The position numbers were made by a program, and so were the translations under genes. Below are positions 1 to 7,809 of a DNA stretch of 33,589 nt, piece after piece. Under the pieces are notes generated by a model that was not told where the DNA came from, did not search any database, and saw nothing but the letters and a program-made list of their open reading frames with translations. Numbering within the stretch: position 1 is the stretch's first letter; every line of letters starts with the position of its first letter. The DNA comes from Bryobacterales bacterium (lineage in GTDB: Bacteria > Acidobacteriota > Terriglobia > Bryobacterales > UBA6623), in contig JAJDWM010000603.1 of NCBI GenBank assembly GCA_022825595.1, positions 1 to 33,589 of the forward strand, given 5' to 3'.

Positions 1-145
1 TCGCGCCGAGCTGGTCCTCATCGCCCCATCGGCCCCAGTTTGAGAGGGACTCCATCCAAGCGTCCACATCAGCCTTGGTGACCGTGGGCTGTCCATTCGC
101 GCAGGCCAAGACGGCCAAGATCGTCGGAAACAACAGCTTTCTCAT
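1..145 (-). CDS. Cyclase-family (kynurenine formamidase-like) secreted or lipoprotein, N-terminal fragment truncated by the window edge
   Basis: Manual translation from ATG at 145 on the minus strand: MRKLLFPTILAVLACANGQPTVTKADVDAWMESLSNWGRWGDEDQLGA. It has a signal peptide with a lipobox-like LAC, and an NWGRWG..DQLG motif typical of the N-terminus of PF04199 cyclases. Not in the ORF track because it is truncated. Confidence 0.7.
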   Translation of the reverse strand, partial: MRKLLFPTILAVLACANGQPTVTKADVDAWMESLSNWGRWGDEDQLGA

Positions 146-428
146 AGCGTCAATCAGGTTACAGCACGCAAGGCGGGCTCTCGGCCGCTGTCGCTAGATC
201 GCGTCGGCTGCCTAGATCGGCGCTCGCGGAAGGGAGGCGTAGGGAGAACAGACCGACAACTTCCGTGCAATCGGCTACCCCTTACGAGCGCCACTGCAAC
301 ACCGCGGGGTCGGCGTCTGGTTCCCTAGTTGTACCGTCGGAGCGAATTGCAGCGACTCCGTGTTCCTGCCGGTGGCCAGGTGGCACTGGCGCGCCGGCGC
401 AGGGCGACTGGGGCATCACCGCTCGTAG

Positions 429-449
429 CCTCGTGCCGCTTGCACGAGG
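429..449 (-). terminator. Candidate terminator hairpin for the two-ATPase operon
   Basis: Perfect 8-bp stem CCTCGTGC-CGCTT-GCACGAGG, about 19 nt past the stop codon of the 962-aa ORF. No U-tract is visible, so it may be a non-canonical intrinsic terminator or an RNA 3' end. Confidence 0.45.
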
Positions 450-467
450 GTAGAGCAAGGAATGGCC

Positions 468-3356
468 TTACGGTGAACCCAACTCCCTCAGTCTCGTTAA
501 GCTCAGACGTATGTCTTTGGCGACTTCGGCAACTTCTCGTGCAACTTTGGTCTCGAGGCCGCTTTCCTGCCGCAAGGCGGTGACCAAGGGGAACAAGCGG
601 TTCACGGCTGGAGACTCCTCAACCAACGCAAGGACGCGCTTGGGTCCGAATCGGACCGTGAATGCCAATAGCCCTTCGATACTCATCGATGGGAGGACCT
701 CGAACCTTGGCAGCAGTTCGAGCATCGCAGCAAGTTCAGACGCGTAGCCGAGTTCGTTCTGGCAGGCAAAGTAGCCTTCTGCTCGAAGGAGGTGAGCAAG
801 AACGAGGCTATCAGTTGGTTTAGCAGAGAATTCCCTTAGCACCCTGCCTGCTGTGCTTATGGCGGCCTCTGATTGACCCGTTCGCAACTCCGCTTTCGCC
901 TTTTCGAGAAGTGTGTTACCCACCATTTCAAGGATCGGTGCAGACGTGCTTCCGCTGAACCGGTCGCTGAAGTCTTCAATCGCAGCGTATCCCTCCTCGA
1001 GGCGGTCCGCTCGCACTAGCGAAGTGCCCCTATTCGCGTAGGCTGGGGCCAAGAGTTCGTCCATCTCTGGTGAATCGTGCGAGGAAAACCTGCGGATCAC
1101 AGATTCGTAGGCATCCAGAGCTTCGCGGGGTCTGTCTAGGCATTCGAGCATAACTCCGCGGTTCGTGGAGGCCGCTGCCAAGTGGTTGGCAATGTCCGGT
1201 GGGGTACCATCACTTTCGAAACGCTTGAGCAGGTCTTCAAAACAAGCGAGAGCGTCTTGGAAGCGGCCACTGTCCGCCATAGCCCCTCCCTTGTGGAGAA
1301 TCGCCGTGGCTACAGGCTCAGCGACTTCCGGCACTGGGCTCGACCCGAAGCGAGCGACCACCGCATCGTATCCGGCACACGCGTCTTCAGTCCGTCCTCC
1401 CTCTTCCAGCACCTTGGCCTTCGCCAGTAGGGCCCGCGCGACAGGCTCCTGCACCTCGTCGGCATCGCTGGACCCGAATCGTTCGAACACCTGTTCAAAG
1501 ACGGCAACCGCCTCCCTTGGCCGGTTCAGTTCCGCGAGAGCCACGCCCTTGTTGTAGAGCACCTGCGACCGCTGCTTGTCGGTCGCCTCCGAATCACCCC
1601 GCTCGAAGCGATCCGAAAACGCCTCGCTGACCGAAACGATCTTCGTGTCGCGCCCTAGTTGGGCCAACACGGCAACCTTGTTGGCGAGTATCTCGGCGAT
1701 CGTCGTCGAGATCTCGGGACCGTTGAGGGCCTCGTACCGATTCAGTGCCGCATCACAGACGCCGAGCGCGTCCTCAGGGCGCCCGGAGCGGGCCAGGGCG
1801 ACCGACTTCGCGGATAGCGCGTTCGCCATAAGGCGGGAAGAGTTGGGCGTGTCCAAGTCGACAAGAAGGACTTGGACCTTTTCGCAGACGGCAATCGCCC
1901 TGTCATACTGCCCGTCCTTGAGTAGTTGAGCGGCCTTGGCCACAAGGTTGCCCGCCCTCGATTCACGGGGGTCGGCAGTCATTTTGGATGTCCCAGTGGC
2001 TTCGAGGGCCTTGGTTACCCTGGCCTTCGCATTCGAAGTTGCCCCACCAGCGCCGAGAGTCATCCCCAGTCCAGCCATTCCACCCTTGCGGCTCGTCTTG
2101 TCAGTCAGGAGTTGAAGTGCCTGCTTCATCGCTGCTAGGAGCTTCCCTTCGGCGGCTCTCGTCTTCGCAGCGATCCGCTCACGGATACCGACGAGCTCCG
2201 AGTGGGAATAGAATGCCGTCATGAAGTGGACCAATGCTTGGACCACCCGATTCATGCCCCTCCCGCGTCGTAACAGGTAGTAGATGTTGTACATGCGCTC
2301 GGCAAGGTAGTACTCCTTTCGCCGAGGGGTGCCACCCGCGTGGATGACCGCGCCCCGATCAACCAGCCGTCTCAGGATCGCGCTGCAGTGGCTGGTTCTC
2401 AGTCTCGACCTAGCCGAGACCTGCCTCGCAGTTGCGGGCTTCCAGAGCCTTGCCAGAGCCAAGTAGACACGTCGATCCTGGACGCCCAAGGCTTCGAGAT
2501 GGCTTCGGAAGTACTCAGTGTGGTCGTCGACTAGACTCAACAGATTGTCCATGAGTTCGTGGAATGACAGCCGCGAGCCAAACTCGGCGACAATCGCGAC
2601 TAGGCGGGGACTTCCTCCGGTGAGTATCTCGAGCGACCGAATCGCTTGAGTGTCCGCATCACGGTCCGAGACGCTCCTCCACAAGACAGCGCAGGACTCG
2701 GTGTCAAGGCGCTTTAACGTATGCACCTGGAATAGCTCGTAGAGTGCTCGCTCCGAGTTCTCGATCTCCTCGAATCGGCTGGTCGCGCTCCCCATCAGGA
2801 GTATTCCAGGTTCACACTGCAGGGTCTTCCGCAGTTGCCACCCGACCCCGGGATCACCAATGTCGTCGAACAGGGTGTTCAGATTCTCGACAAACAGCAC
2901 CAAGCGCTTTCCTAGGCTGTCGGCGAAGTCCAGAATCGCCGCGAGGCAGAAGTCGGCGAGGATCCGGTCGTCCGCGACGGTCTGCAGTTCCTCGTAAGTG
3001 CGCTTGAGGTCGGTATCGGTTTCAACGTGCGATGCCTGGTCGGCAAGTTGCAGAAGGCACTCAAGCCAGAATTCGCCGCAAGTGGAGACTTCGTAGATCT
3101 CTTCGGGGAACACTACAGGAAACCACGCTTCGCGCAGAGCCGCGTCCCTCCTGACTTCGGCTGCGACACGCAGCAGCAGGGTCGTCTTTCCCGAGCCCCG
3201 GGGCCCGATCACGATTGCATGGGGATTCGAGTTTCCCGTGCTCTCCTGGAGCGCTTCGACCAGAAGTGCGAACTCGCCGATCCGCACGCAGAAGGAATCC
3301 ACGAGTTCTTGGTCGGTGAGGAATCCCGGATTGTATTTCTTGATCTTGCGGTTCAT
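468..3356 (-). CDS. STAND-like P-loop NTPase with winged-helix region and C-terminal TPR array (962 aa)
   Basis: Walker A GPRGSGKTTLL; Walker B-like RLVLFVENLNTLFD; sensor-like GILLMGSATSR; wHTH-like segment ending EYYLAERMYNIYYLLRRGRG; Gly-rich linker; then multiple ~45-aa TPR-like helical repeats (e.g. LYNKGVALAELNRPREAVAVFEQVFERF, AYANRGTSLVRADRLEEGYAAIEDF) over roughly 720-1950. Confidence 0.85.
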   Translation of the reverse strand: MNRKIKKYNPGFLTDQELVDSFCVRIGEFALLVEALQESTGNSNPHAIVIGPRGSGKTTLLLRVAAEVRRDAALREAWFPVVFPEEIYEVSTCGEFWLECLLQLADQASHVETDTDLKRTYEELQTVADDRILADFCLAAILDFADSLGKRLVLFVENLNTLFDDIGDPGVGWQLRKTLQCEPGILLMGSATSRFEEIENSERALYELFQVHTLKRLDTESCAVLWRSVSDRDADTQAIRSLEILTGGSPRLVAIVAEFGSRLSFHELMDNLLSLVDDHTEYFRSHLEALGVQDRRVYLALARLWKPATARQVSARSRLRTSHCSAILRRLVDRGAVIHAGGTPRRKEYYLAERMYNIYYLLRRGRGMNRVVQALVHFMTAFYSHSELVGIRERIAAKTRAAEGKLLAAMKQALQLLTDKTSRKGGMAGLGMTLGAGGATSNAKARVTKALEATGTSKMTADPRESRAGNLVAKAAQLLKDGQYDRAIAVCEKVQVLLVDLDTPNSSRLMANALSAKSVALARSGRPEDALGVCDAALNRYEALNGPEISTTIAEILANKVAVLAQLGRDTKIVSVSEAFSDRFERGDSEATDKQRSQVLYNKGVALAELNRPREAVAVFEQVFERFGSSDADEVQEPVARALLAKAKVLEEGGRTEDACAGYDAVVARFGSSPVPEVAEPVATAILHKGGAMADSGRFQDALACFEDLLKRFESDGTPPDIANHLAAASTNRGVMLECLDRPREALDAYESVIRRFSSHDSPEMDELLAPAYANRGTSLVRADRLEEGYAAIEDFSDRFSGSTSAPILEMVGNTLLEKAKAELRTGQSEAAISTAGRVLREFSAKPTDSLVLAHLLRAEGYFACQNELGYASELAAMLELLPRFEVLPSMSIEGLLAFTVRFGPKRVLALVEESPAVNRLFPLVTALRQESGLETKVAREVAEVAKDIRLSLTRLRELGSP

Positions 3357-3376
3357 GTGGCTCTCGTTGCAGGCTC

Positions 3377-4618
3377 CTAGGTTCCGGAGAGAGGATGGAT
3401 CGGCAGGCCTTGCCTAGCGCGCTGCCAGTCTTCCAGCAGCCCCGACGTGAAACAATAGCCCTCACGGCGCTTGTCGAAGTAACCGTCCTGTTCGAGTACG
3501 TCCAGCACGAACGGGAGCGAATCTGCGGCCGGGTCATGGGCCGCATCCAAGATCCGCCTGTAGTCTTTGATCGATTGCGGTCGGAGCAGTCCTCCCCTCG
3601 CAGCACGCGCCAGCAGTTCGAGGGCGACCGTGAATCTGTTGGGGCCCAGCACAAGCTTCAGCCGATCCTCAAAGTGGTCCATGTCGATTCGACCCCTTGC
3701 CCCGAGCATGTCCTCGCGATAGGCCCTGTCAGCGTCCTCAAGGGTGGCCTCGGATCGGCGTGCGATTGTCAAGCGCCTGTGGAGAGCGTCAAAGAACTGC
3801 TGGACATGGTGGGGAATGCAGGATCTCAGGCGATCGCAGACCACGTCTCGGACCTCGCGGGGAAGGTGCACGTGGTAGGACGCCGCGAGGGCTGCCAAGC
3901 ACTCGGAAGCTGTCGACCTGCTCCAAGGCTTCAGTTCGAAATTGGAGAAGACGTTCATCGCCGCGCTCAGTCCAACCCGCCTGAGGATCGGCGCGATCCC
4001 AACGCTTCCCGACACGATGAAGCAAAGTCGGCCGCGGTGCTCTTGGGCGTTCCGCCGGAACCACGAAAGGAACTCATCCGCCGCTGCAACATCCTCGGCT
4101 TGCTGCCGGTCGGACCGTCCCTTGAGGATTCTGTTGATCAGCAGCGGCAGCTCGTCGATTGCGAGCACCACCAAGTCGCTGCCCCTTGTCAGGTCTCTCA
4201 ACAACCGATCCCCCTTCCGCTTCCAGTTGCCGACGTGGATGTCCGCCCGGAGGTGGAATCGCATCTCCTCGTACTGCCCTCCCACTTGGATGTTTCTGAA
4301 CCTTGCCAATAGAGCGCGAGGAGACTCCAAGGCCCTCCGTCGAATCGATCTCAGGGACCGAGATGCCACTGAGATCTCCACGATCGCGTCCGCAGGATCC
4401 CTTGCATCTTCGAGGTCCACGAAGCATGTCTTGATTCCAGGGCTGCCATTCAGACCCCGGAGCAGTTCGCGGACGAGGCTAGTCTTGCCCATCCGCCGCT
4501 GGGCTGTGAGCAGGGTGTGGGTCCCATCCTGGACATACTCCCGCAACGCGGCAATTTCGTCCTCGCGGTTGAAGAATCGGTCGCCGTCGACCCAATTTCC
4601 AACGGTCTTCTTAAGCAT
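3377..4618 (-). CDS. AAA / archaeal-type ATPase with C-terminal wHTH-like region (413 aa)
   Basis: N-terminus GNWVDGDRFFNREDEIAAL, Walker A AQRRMGKTSLV, Walker B LVVLAIDELPLLI, sensor CFIVSGSVGI, and C-terminal VLDVLEQDGYFDKRREGYCFTSGLLEDWQRAR typical of archaeal-ATPase (PF01637/AAA_16-like) proteins. Strong SD AGGAGG at 4623-4628. Confidence 0.85.
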   Translation of the reverse strand: MLKKTVGNWVDGDRFFNREDEIAALREYVQDGTHTLLTAQRRMGKTSLVRELLRGLNGSPGIKTCFVDLEDARDPADAIVEISVASRSLRSIRRRALESPRALLARFRNIQVGGQYEEMRFHLRADIHVGNWKRKGDRLLRDLTRGSDLVVLAIDELPLLINRILKGRSDRQQAEDVAAADEFLSWFRRNAQEHRGRLCFIVSGSVGIAPILRRVGLSAAMNVFSNFELKPWSRSTASECLAALAASYHVHLPREVRDVVCDRLRSCIPHHVQQFFDALHRRLTIARRSEATLEDADRAYREDMLGARGRIDMDHFEDRLKLVLGPNRFTVALELLARAARGGLLRPQSIKDYRRILDAAHDPAADSLPFVLDVLEQDGYFDKRREGYCFTSGLLEDWQRARQGLPIHPLSGT

Positions 4619-4653
4619 TCGTCCTCCTTAAGCCCAACTGGCTCCCAATGTTT

Positions 4654-4697
4654 TTGTTGCCAACAATTATATTGGCACAAGTCGGGGGGATCGTCAA
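4654..4697 (-). promoter_or_regulatory. Promoter plus inverted-repeat operator of the two-ATPase operon
   Basis: Minus strand: TTGACG (4692-4697), 20-nt spacer, perfect TATAAT (4666-4671). The -10 is flanked by half-sites TTGTGCCAA / TTGGCAACAA, and 4654-4666 is a perfect 13-bp odd palindrome TTGTTG-C-CAACAA. The AGGAGG SD lies downstream. Confidence 0.6.
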
Positions 4698-4795
4698 GCG
4701 GTTGCCAGCTCGAGAGCGCGAATTGACCGATCCGGGCCCTCCCATGCGCCGTCCGACCGGAGAGTACCCGTAACTGCGAGACGCATCCTGAGGGT

Positions 4796-5152
4796 GTGCG
4801 GGGGACCAAGTGGAGGCTCCCTGCCGGGAGTTTCGAGGGATCCACGGCCTTCACGCTGCTCATCTTCAAGCTCCTCGTCGCCTTGGCTGTGTCTCTGGCG
4901 GTCGTGCGGCTCATTGGCCGTTTGAACGCCTCGATCCTTCGTCGAGTCGTGGCCGAGCAACTAAGCGGGTCCCGGCACCTACCTTTCCGGGCTCGGGAAG
5001 TGTATTGGCGGTGTCTCCGGAGGGGTTCAGGCCGGAAGCTGAAACGCTACGAGTCGGCACTTCGGAGGGACGGAGAAGTGCCCGTGCCCTCGCCGGAACG
5101 ATGGAATCCAGAGGTGTCCTTAGTGACCACCGGAATTGCGGCAAGGGCCTAG
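4796..5152 (+). CDS. Possible small single-TM membrane protein, GTG start, divergent from the ATPase pair
   Basis: Hydrophobic helix FTLLIFKLLVALAVSLAVVRLIG followed by a basic segment. The first half looks GC3-biased, but no family is recognised and the RBS is weak. Confidence 0.25.
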   Translation: MRGTKWRLPAGSFEGSTAFTLLIFKLLVALAVSLAVVRLIGRLNASILRRVVAEQLSGSRHLPFRAREVYWRCLRRGSGRKLKRYESALRRDGEVPVPSPERWNPEVSLVTTGIAARA

Positions 5153-5324
5153 CCCGAGACCTCGACATCGCGGACGAGGCGCACCTGCACTTCCCGCACC
5201 GCAATGACCTACCGGCCCCCTCAGAACGCTGTTGCACAGACATGGATCACTCGTCCGCCGCCCCAAACACGCCGACTGGATTCCTAGCCCTCCATGAGCC
5301 GAAGGGCCGTTGTCTAGGCGGCGG

Positions 5325-5385
5325 TTGAACGGGTCGGCGCCACCCACATACACTCGGTACGTGGCGCCTGTCCGGCGCCCGACCC
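5325..5385 (+). promoter_or_regulatory. Candidate promoter with overlapping inverted repeats and leader hairpin upstream of the Gfo/Idh/MocA gene
   Basis: TTGAAC (5325-5330) N18 TACACT (5349-5354). GGCGCCAC (5336-5343) pairs with GTGGCGCC (5361-5368). Alternatively GGGTCGGCGCC (5331-5341) pairs with GGCGCCCGACCC (5374-5385) with one bulge. SD AAGGAGG follows at about 5403-5408. Confidence 0.45.
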
Positions 5386-5415
5386 CCGAACTATGGGACA
5401 GAAGGAGGCACAGGC

Positions 5416-6561
5416 ATGAGCAAGGTGCGCGTCGCCGTGATAGGAACCGGCTTTGTGGGCAGGGTCCACGTAGAGAACATCCGTCGCCAGACGGATGCCG
5501 AGATCGTCGCGATTGCCGACCAGAACGACGAGTTGGCCGCGAGCTTCGGAGGGGCCTTGGGCATAGCCCGCGCCACCGGCGACTACCGCGAACTGCTGGC
5601 CGACGCGTCGATTGACGCGGTCCACATCTGCACGCCGAACCACACGCACTTCCCGATCGCGCGCGACGCGATCAGCGCCGGCAAGCACGTGATCTGCGAG
5701 AAGCCGCTGGCCATGACGTCGCAGGAGGCAGCCGCCTTGGTGGACTTGGCCCGCGAGAAGGGCGTTGTCAACGCGACCAGCTACAACCTGCGCTTCTACC
5801 CCAATGCGGCGCAGATGCGCCGCATGGTGGCCACCGGAGAAGTGGGCGAAGTGCTCGCGATCCAAGGCACATACTCCCAGGATTGGCTGTTCTACGACAC
5901 GGACTACAACTGGCGCCTGGAGCCGGAGGTCGGCGGCGTGTCGCGCGCAATGGCCGACATCGGCTCCCACTGGTGCGACTTGGCGGAGCACGTCACAGGC
6001 AGGCGCATCCAGGCCGTTTGCGCCGAATTGGCCACGTTCCACCCCGTGCGAAAGAAACCGAAGCGGGCCATCGAGACATACGCCGGCAAGATGCTGAAGC
6101 CGGAGGACTACGAGGACCGGCCCATCTCGACCGAGGACTTCGGCGCCATCCTGCTGCGCTTCGACGGCCGCATGCGCGGGGCGCTGACGATCAACCAAGT
6201 GGCCGCCGGCCGAAAGAACCGCCTGCTGATGGAGGTCTACGGCACGAAGCGCGGCCTGGCTTGGGACGGGGAGCGGCCCAACGAGCTCTGGATCGGGCGC
6301 CGCGACGGCAACAACGAGCTGCTGGTCAAGGATCCCTCCCTGCTGGAGGCGGAGGCCCGCTCGTTCGCGGACCTGCCCGGGGGGCATGCCGAAGGCTATG
6401 CCGACACCTTCAAGCAGTTCTTCCGGCGCTTCTACGCCGCCTGCCGAGACCGGTCCCGAGCGTCGGAGATCCCAGGCTTCGATGCCGGCCTTCGTCAGCT
6501 CAGGCTCGTTGAGGCAGTGCTCCGCAGCAGTGCCGAGGGCGGCTGGGTCGAACCAGAGTGA
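5416..6561 (+). CDS. Gfo/Idh/MocA family NAD(P)-dependent oxidoreductase
   Basis: N-terminal Rossmann VRVAVIGTGFVGRVHVENI; ICTPNHTHFPIARDAISAGKHVICEKPLA (EKP motif); good SD aaggaggcacaggcATG. Confidence 0.95.
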   Translation: MSKVRVAVIGTGFVGRVHVENIRRQTDAEIVAIADQNDELAASFGGALGIARATGDYRELLADASIDAVHICTPNHTHFPIARDAISAGKHVICEKPLAMTSQEAAALVDLAREKGVVNATSYNLRFYPNAAQMRRMVATGEVGEVLAIQGTYSQDWLFYDTDYNWRLEPEVGGVSRAMADIGSHWCDLAEHVTGRRIQAVCAELATFHPVRKKPKRAIETYAGKMLKPEDYEDRPISTEDFGAILLRFDGRMRGALTINQVAAGRKNRLLMEVYGTKRGLAWDGERPNELWIGRRDGNNELLVKDPSLLEAEARSFADLPGGHAEGYADTFKQFFRRFYAACRDRSRASEIPGFDAGLRQLRLVEAVLRSSAEGGWVEPE

Positions 6562-6589
6562 GCGCGCATCTCTTGTAAGATGGCCATTC

Positions 6590-7441
6590 ATGGCCGCTCT
6601 CAGTCCGCTGCAAGTAGGGTTAATGTTCTGGACCGGCGGCGTCCTCGGGGAAGACGCCACCCCGGAGGACATCGCCGCCTCTGTCGCGTCACTCGGGGTC
6701 ACCTGCGGGCAGCTCGGGGTGCACGGCGGAGCCGACCTGAGCACCGACTCTGCCCGTCGCTGGAGGGCGGCCCTGGACAGCAGCGGCATCGAAGTGGTGA
6801 CCGCATTCATGAACTTCGAGGGCGAGAGCTACGAGAGCATCCCGGTCTGCACGGCCACCGTCGGATTCGTGCCGCGCAAAACCCGCCACGAGCGGGAGGA
6901 GCGAGCACTGCAGATCTCGGACTTCGCAAAGGTCTTGGGAGTGCCCGGGATCGCGGCGCACATCGGCTGTTTGCCGAAGGATCCGGAGGACCCCGATCAC
7001 GTCGCCGTGCTGGGGCTTGTCCGACGCATCTGCGACCGCTGCGCTAGGAACGGCCAGACTTTCGCGCTGGAGACTGGGCAGGAGCCGGCAGCCGAGCTGC
7101 TCGATTTCCTGCATGCGGTCGACCGGCCCAATCTGGGAGTGAACTTTGACCCTGCCAACATGATTCTGTACGGTTCCGGGGAGCCGATGGAGGCTCTCCG
7201 AACTCTTGGTGCCCACGTAGTGACGGTGCACTGCAAGGACGGGACTTGGCCCAAGGCCAAAGGTGAGTGGGGCTGTGAGACACCCCTCGGGAGCGGAGAC
7301 GTCGGGATGGAAAGATACGTCGAGACCCTGCGGGCGGTCGGCTACACGGGCCCTCTCGTCATCGAGCGAGAGATCGTCGGCGAGGAGCAGAGAGCGGATA
7401 TCCGCCAAGCCGTGGCGCTGCTGCGACAAATCGCGGGCTAA
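6590..7441 (+). CDS. Sugar phosphate isomerase/epimerase (AP-endonuclease-2-like TIM barrel)
   Basis: MAALSPLQVGLMFWTGG... with FALETGQEPA, LGVNFDPANMILYG, VVTVHCKDGTW, TPLGSGDVGMERYVETLRAVGYTGPLVIERE. The ORF is open from 6386, but homology-like sequence begins at 6590. Confidence 0.88.
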   Translation: MAALSPLQVGLMFWTGGVLGEDATPEDIAASVASLGVTCGQLGVHGGADLSTDSARRWRAALDSSGIEVVTAFMNFEGESYESIPVCTATVGFVPRKTRHEREERALQISDFAKVLGVPGIAAHIGCLPKDPEDPDHVAVLGLVRRICDRCARNGQTFALETGQEPAAELLDFLHAVDRPNLGVNFDPANMILYGSGEPMEALRTLGAHVVTVHCKDGTWPKAKGEWGCETPLGSGDVGMERYVETLRAVGYTGPLVIEREIVGEEQRADIRQAVALLRQIAG

Positions 7442-7621
7442 CAGCCCACGACGCACGGGCAGCCCTCGTCGGCCCACCTACTGGAATTCCCTCCTATCTC
7501 ATCGGTCTCATCGGGAGAGACGCCCCGTCCCGCCGACACTGCACCTCGGCGCGAGCCGACCCTGCGTGCAATCGGTGGTGTGCTGCCAGAGCGACCGTTG
7601 GAGCCGGGTCCGGCCAAAGTC

Positions 7622-7642
7622 GCCGATCGCCCCGCGATCGGC
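7622..7642. repeat. Perfect 9-bp inverted repeat GCCGATCGC-CCC-GCGATCGGC
   Basis: Read directly from the sequence, in the intergenic region between the isomerase and the Lhr helicase. Confidence 0.7.
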
Positions 7643-7809
7643 ACGGAGCGCTGCCGGTGGCGTGGCTCACATCCCGCCGCCCGTGCCCGGTCTGATGGGA
7701 TCGACCATGGCGGGTGCCTTCTGGTGAACCGCCTGGTTGCCCATTCCCAGAGAATGGCCGGAGCGGCCTGCCTGTGCGTTACGATTCCACGAGGACGGGA
7801 CGTGCCGGA

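Noticed and set aside
194-219. Direct repeat CTAGATCG at 194 and 212
   Set aside because: Only 8 bp and two copies; insufficient to call a repeat element.
3395-4312. 305-aa plus-strand ORF antisense to the 413-aa ATPase
   Set aside because: The opposite strand carries Walker A/B and wHTH-like signatures; this frame has no domain signal.
5314-6810. 498-aa minus-strand ORF antisense to the Gfo/Idh/MocA gene
   Set aside because: Fully shadows a confident gene; low-complexity Arg/Ala/Val-rich translation typical of high-GC antisense frames.
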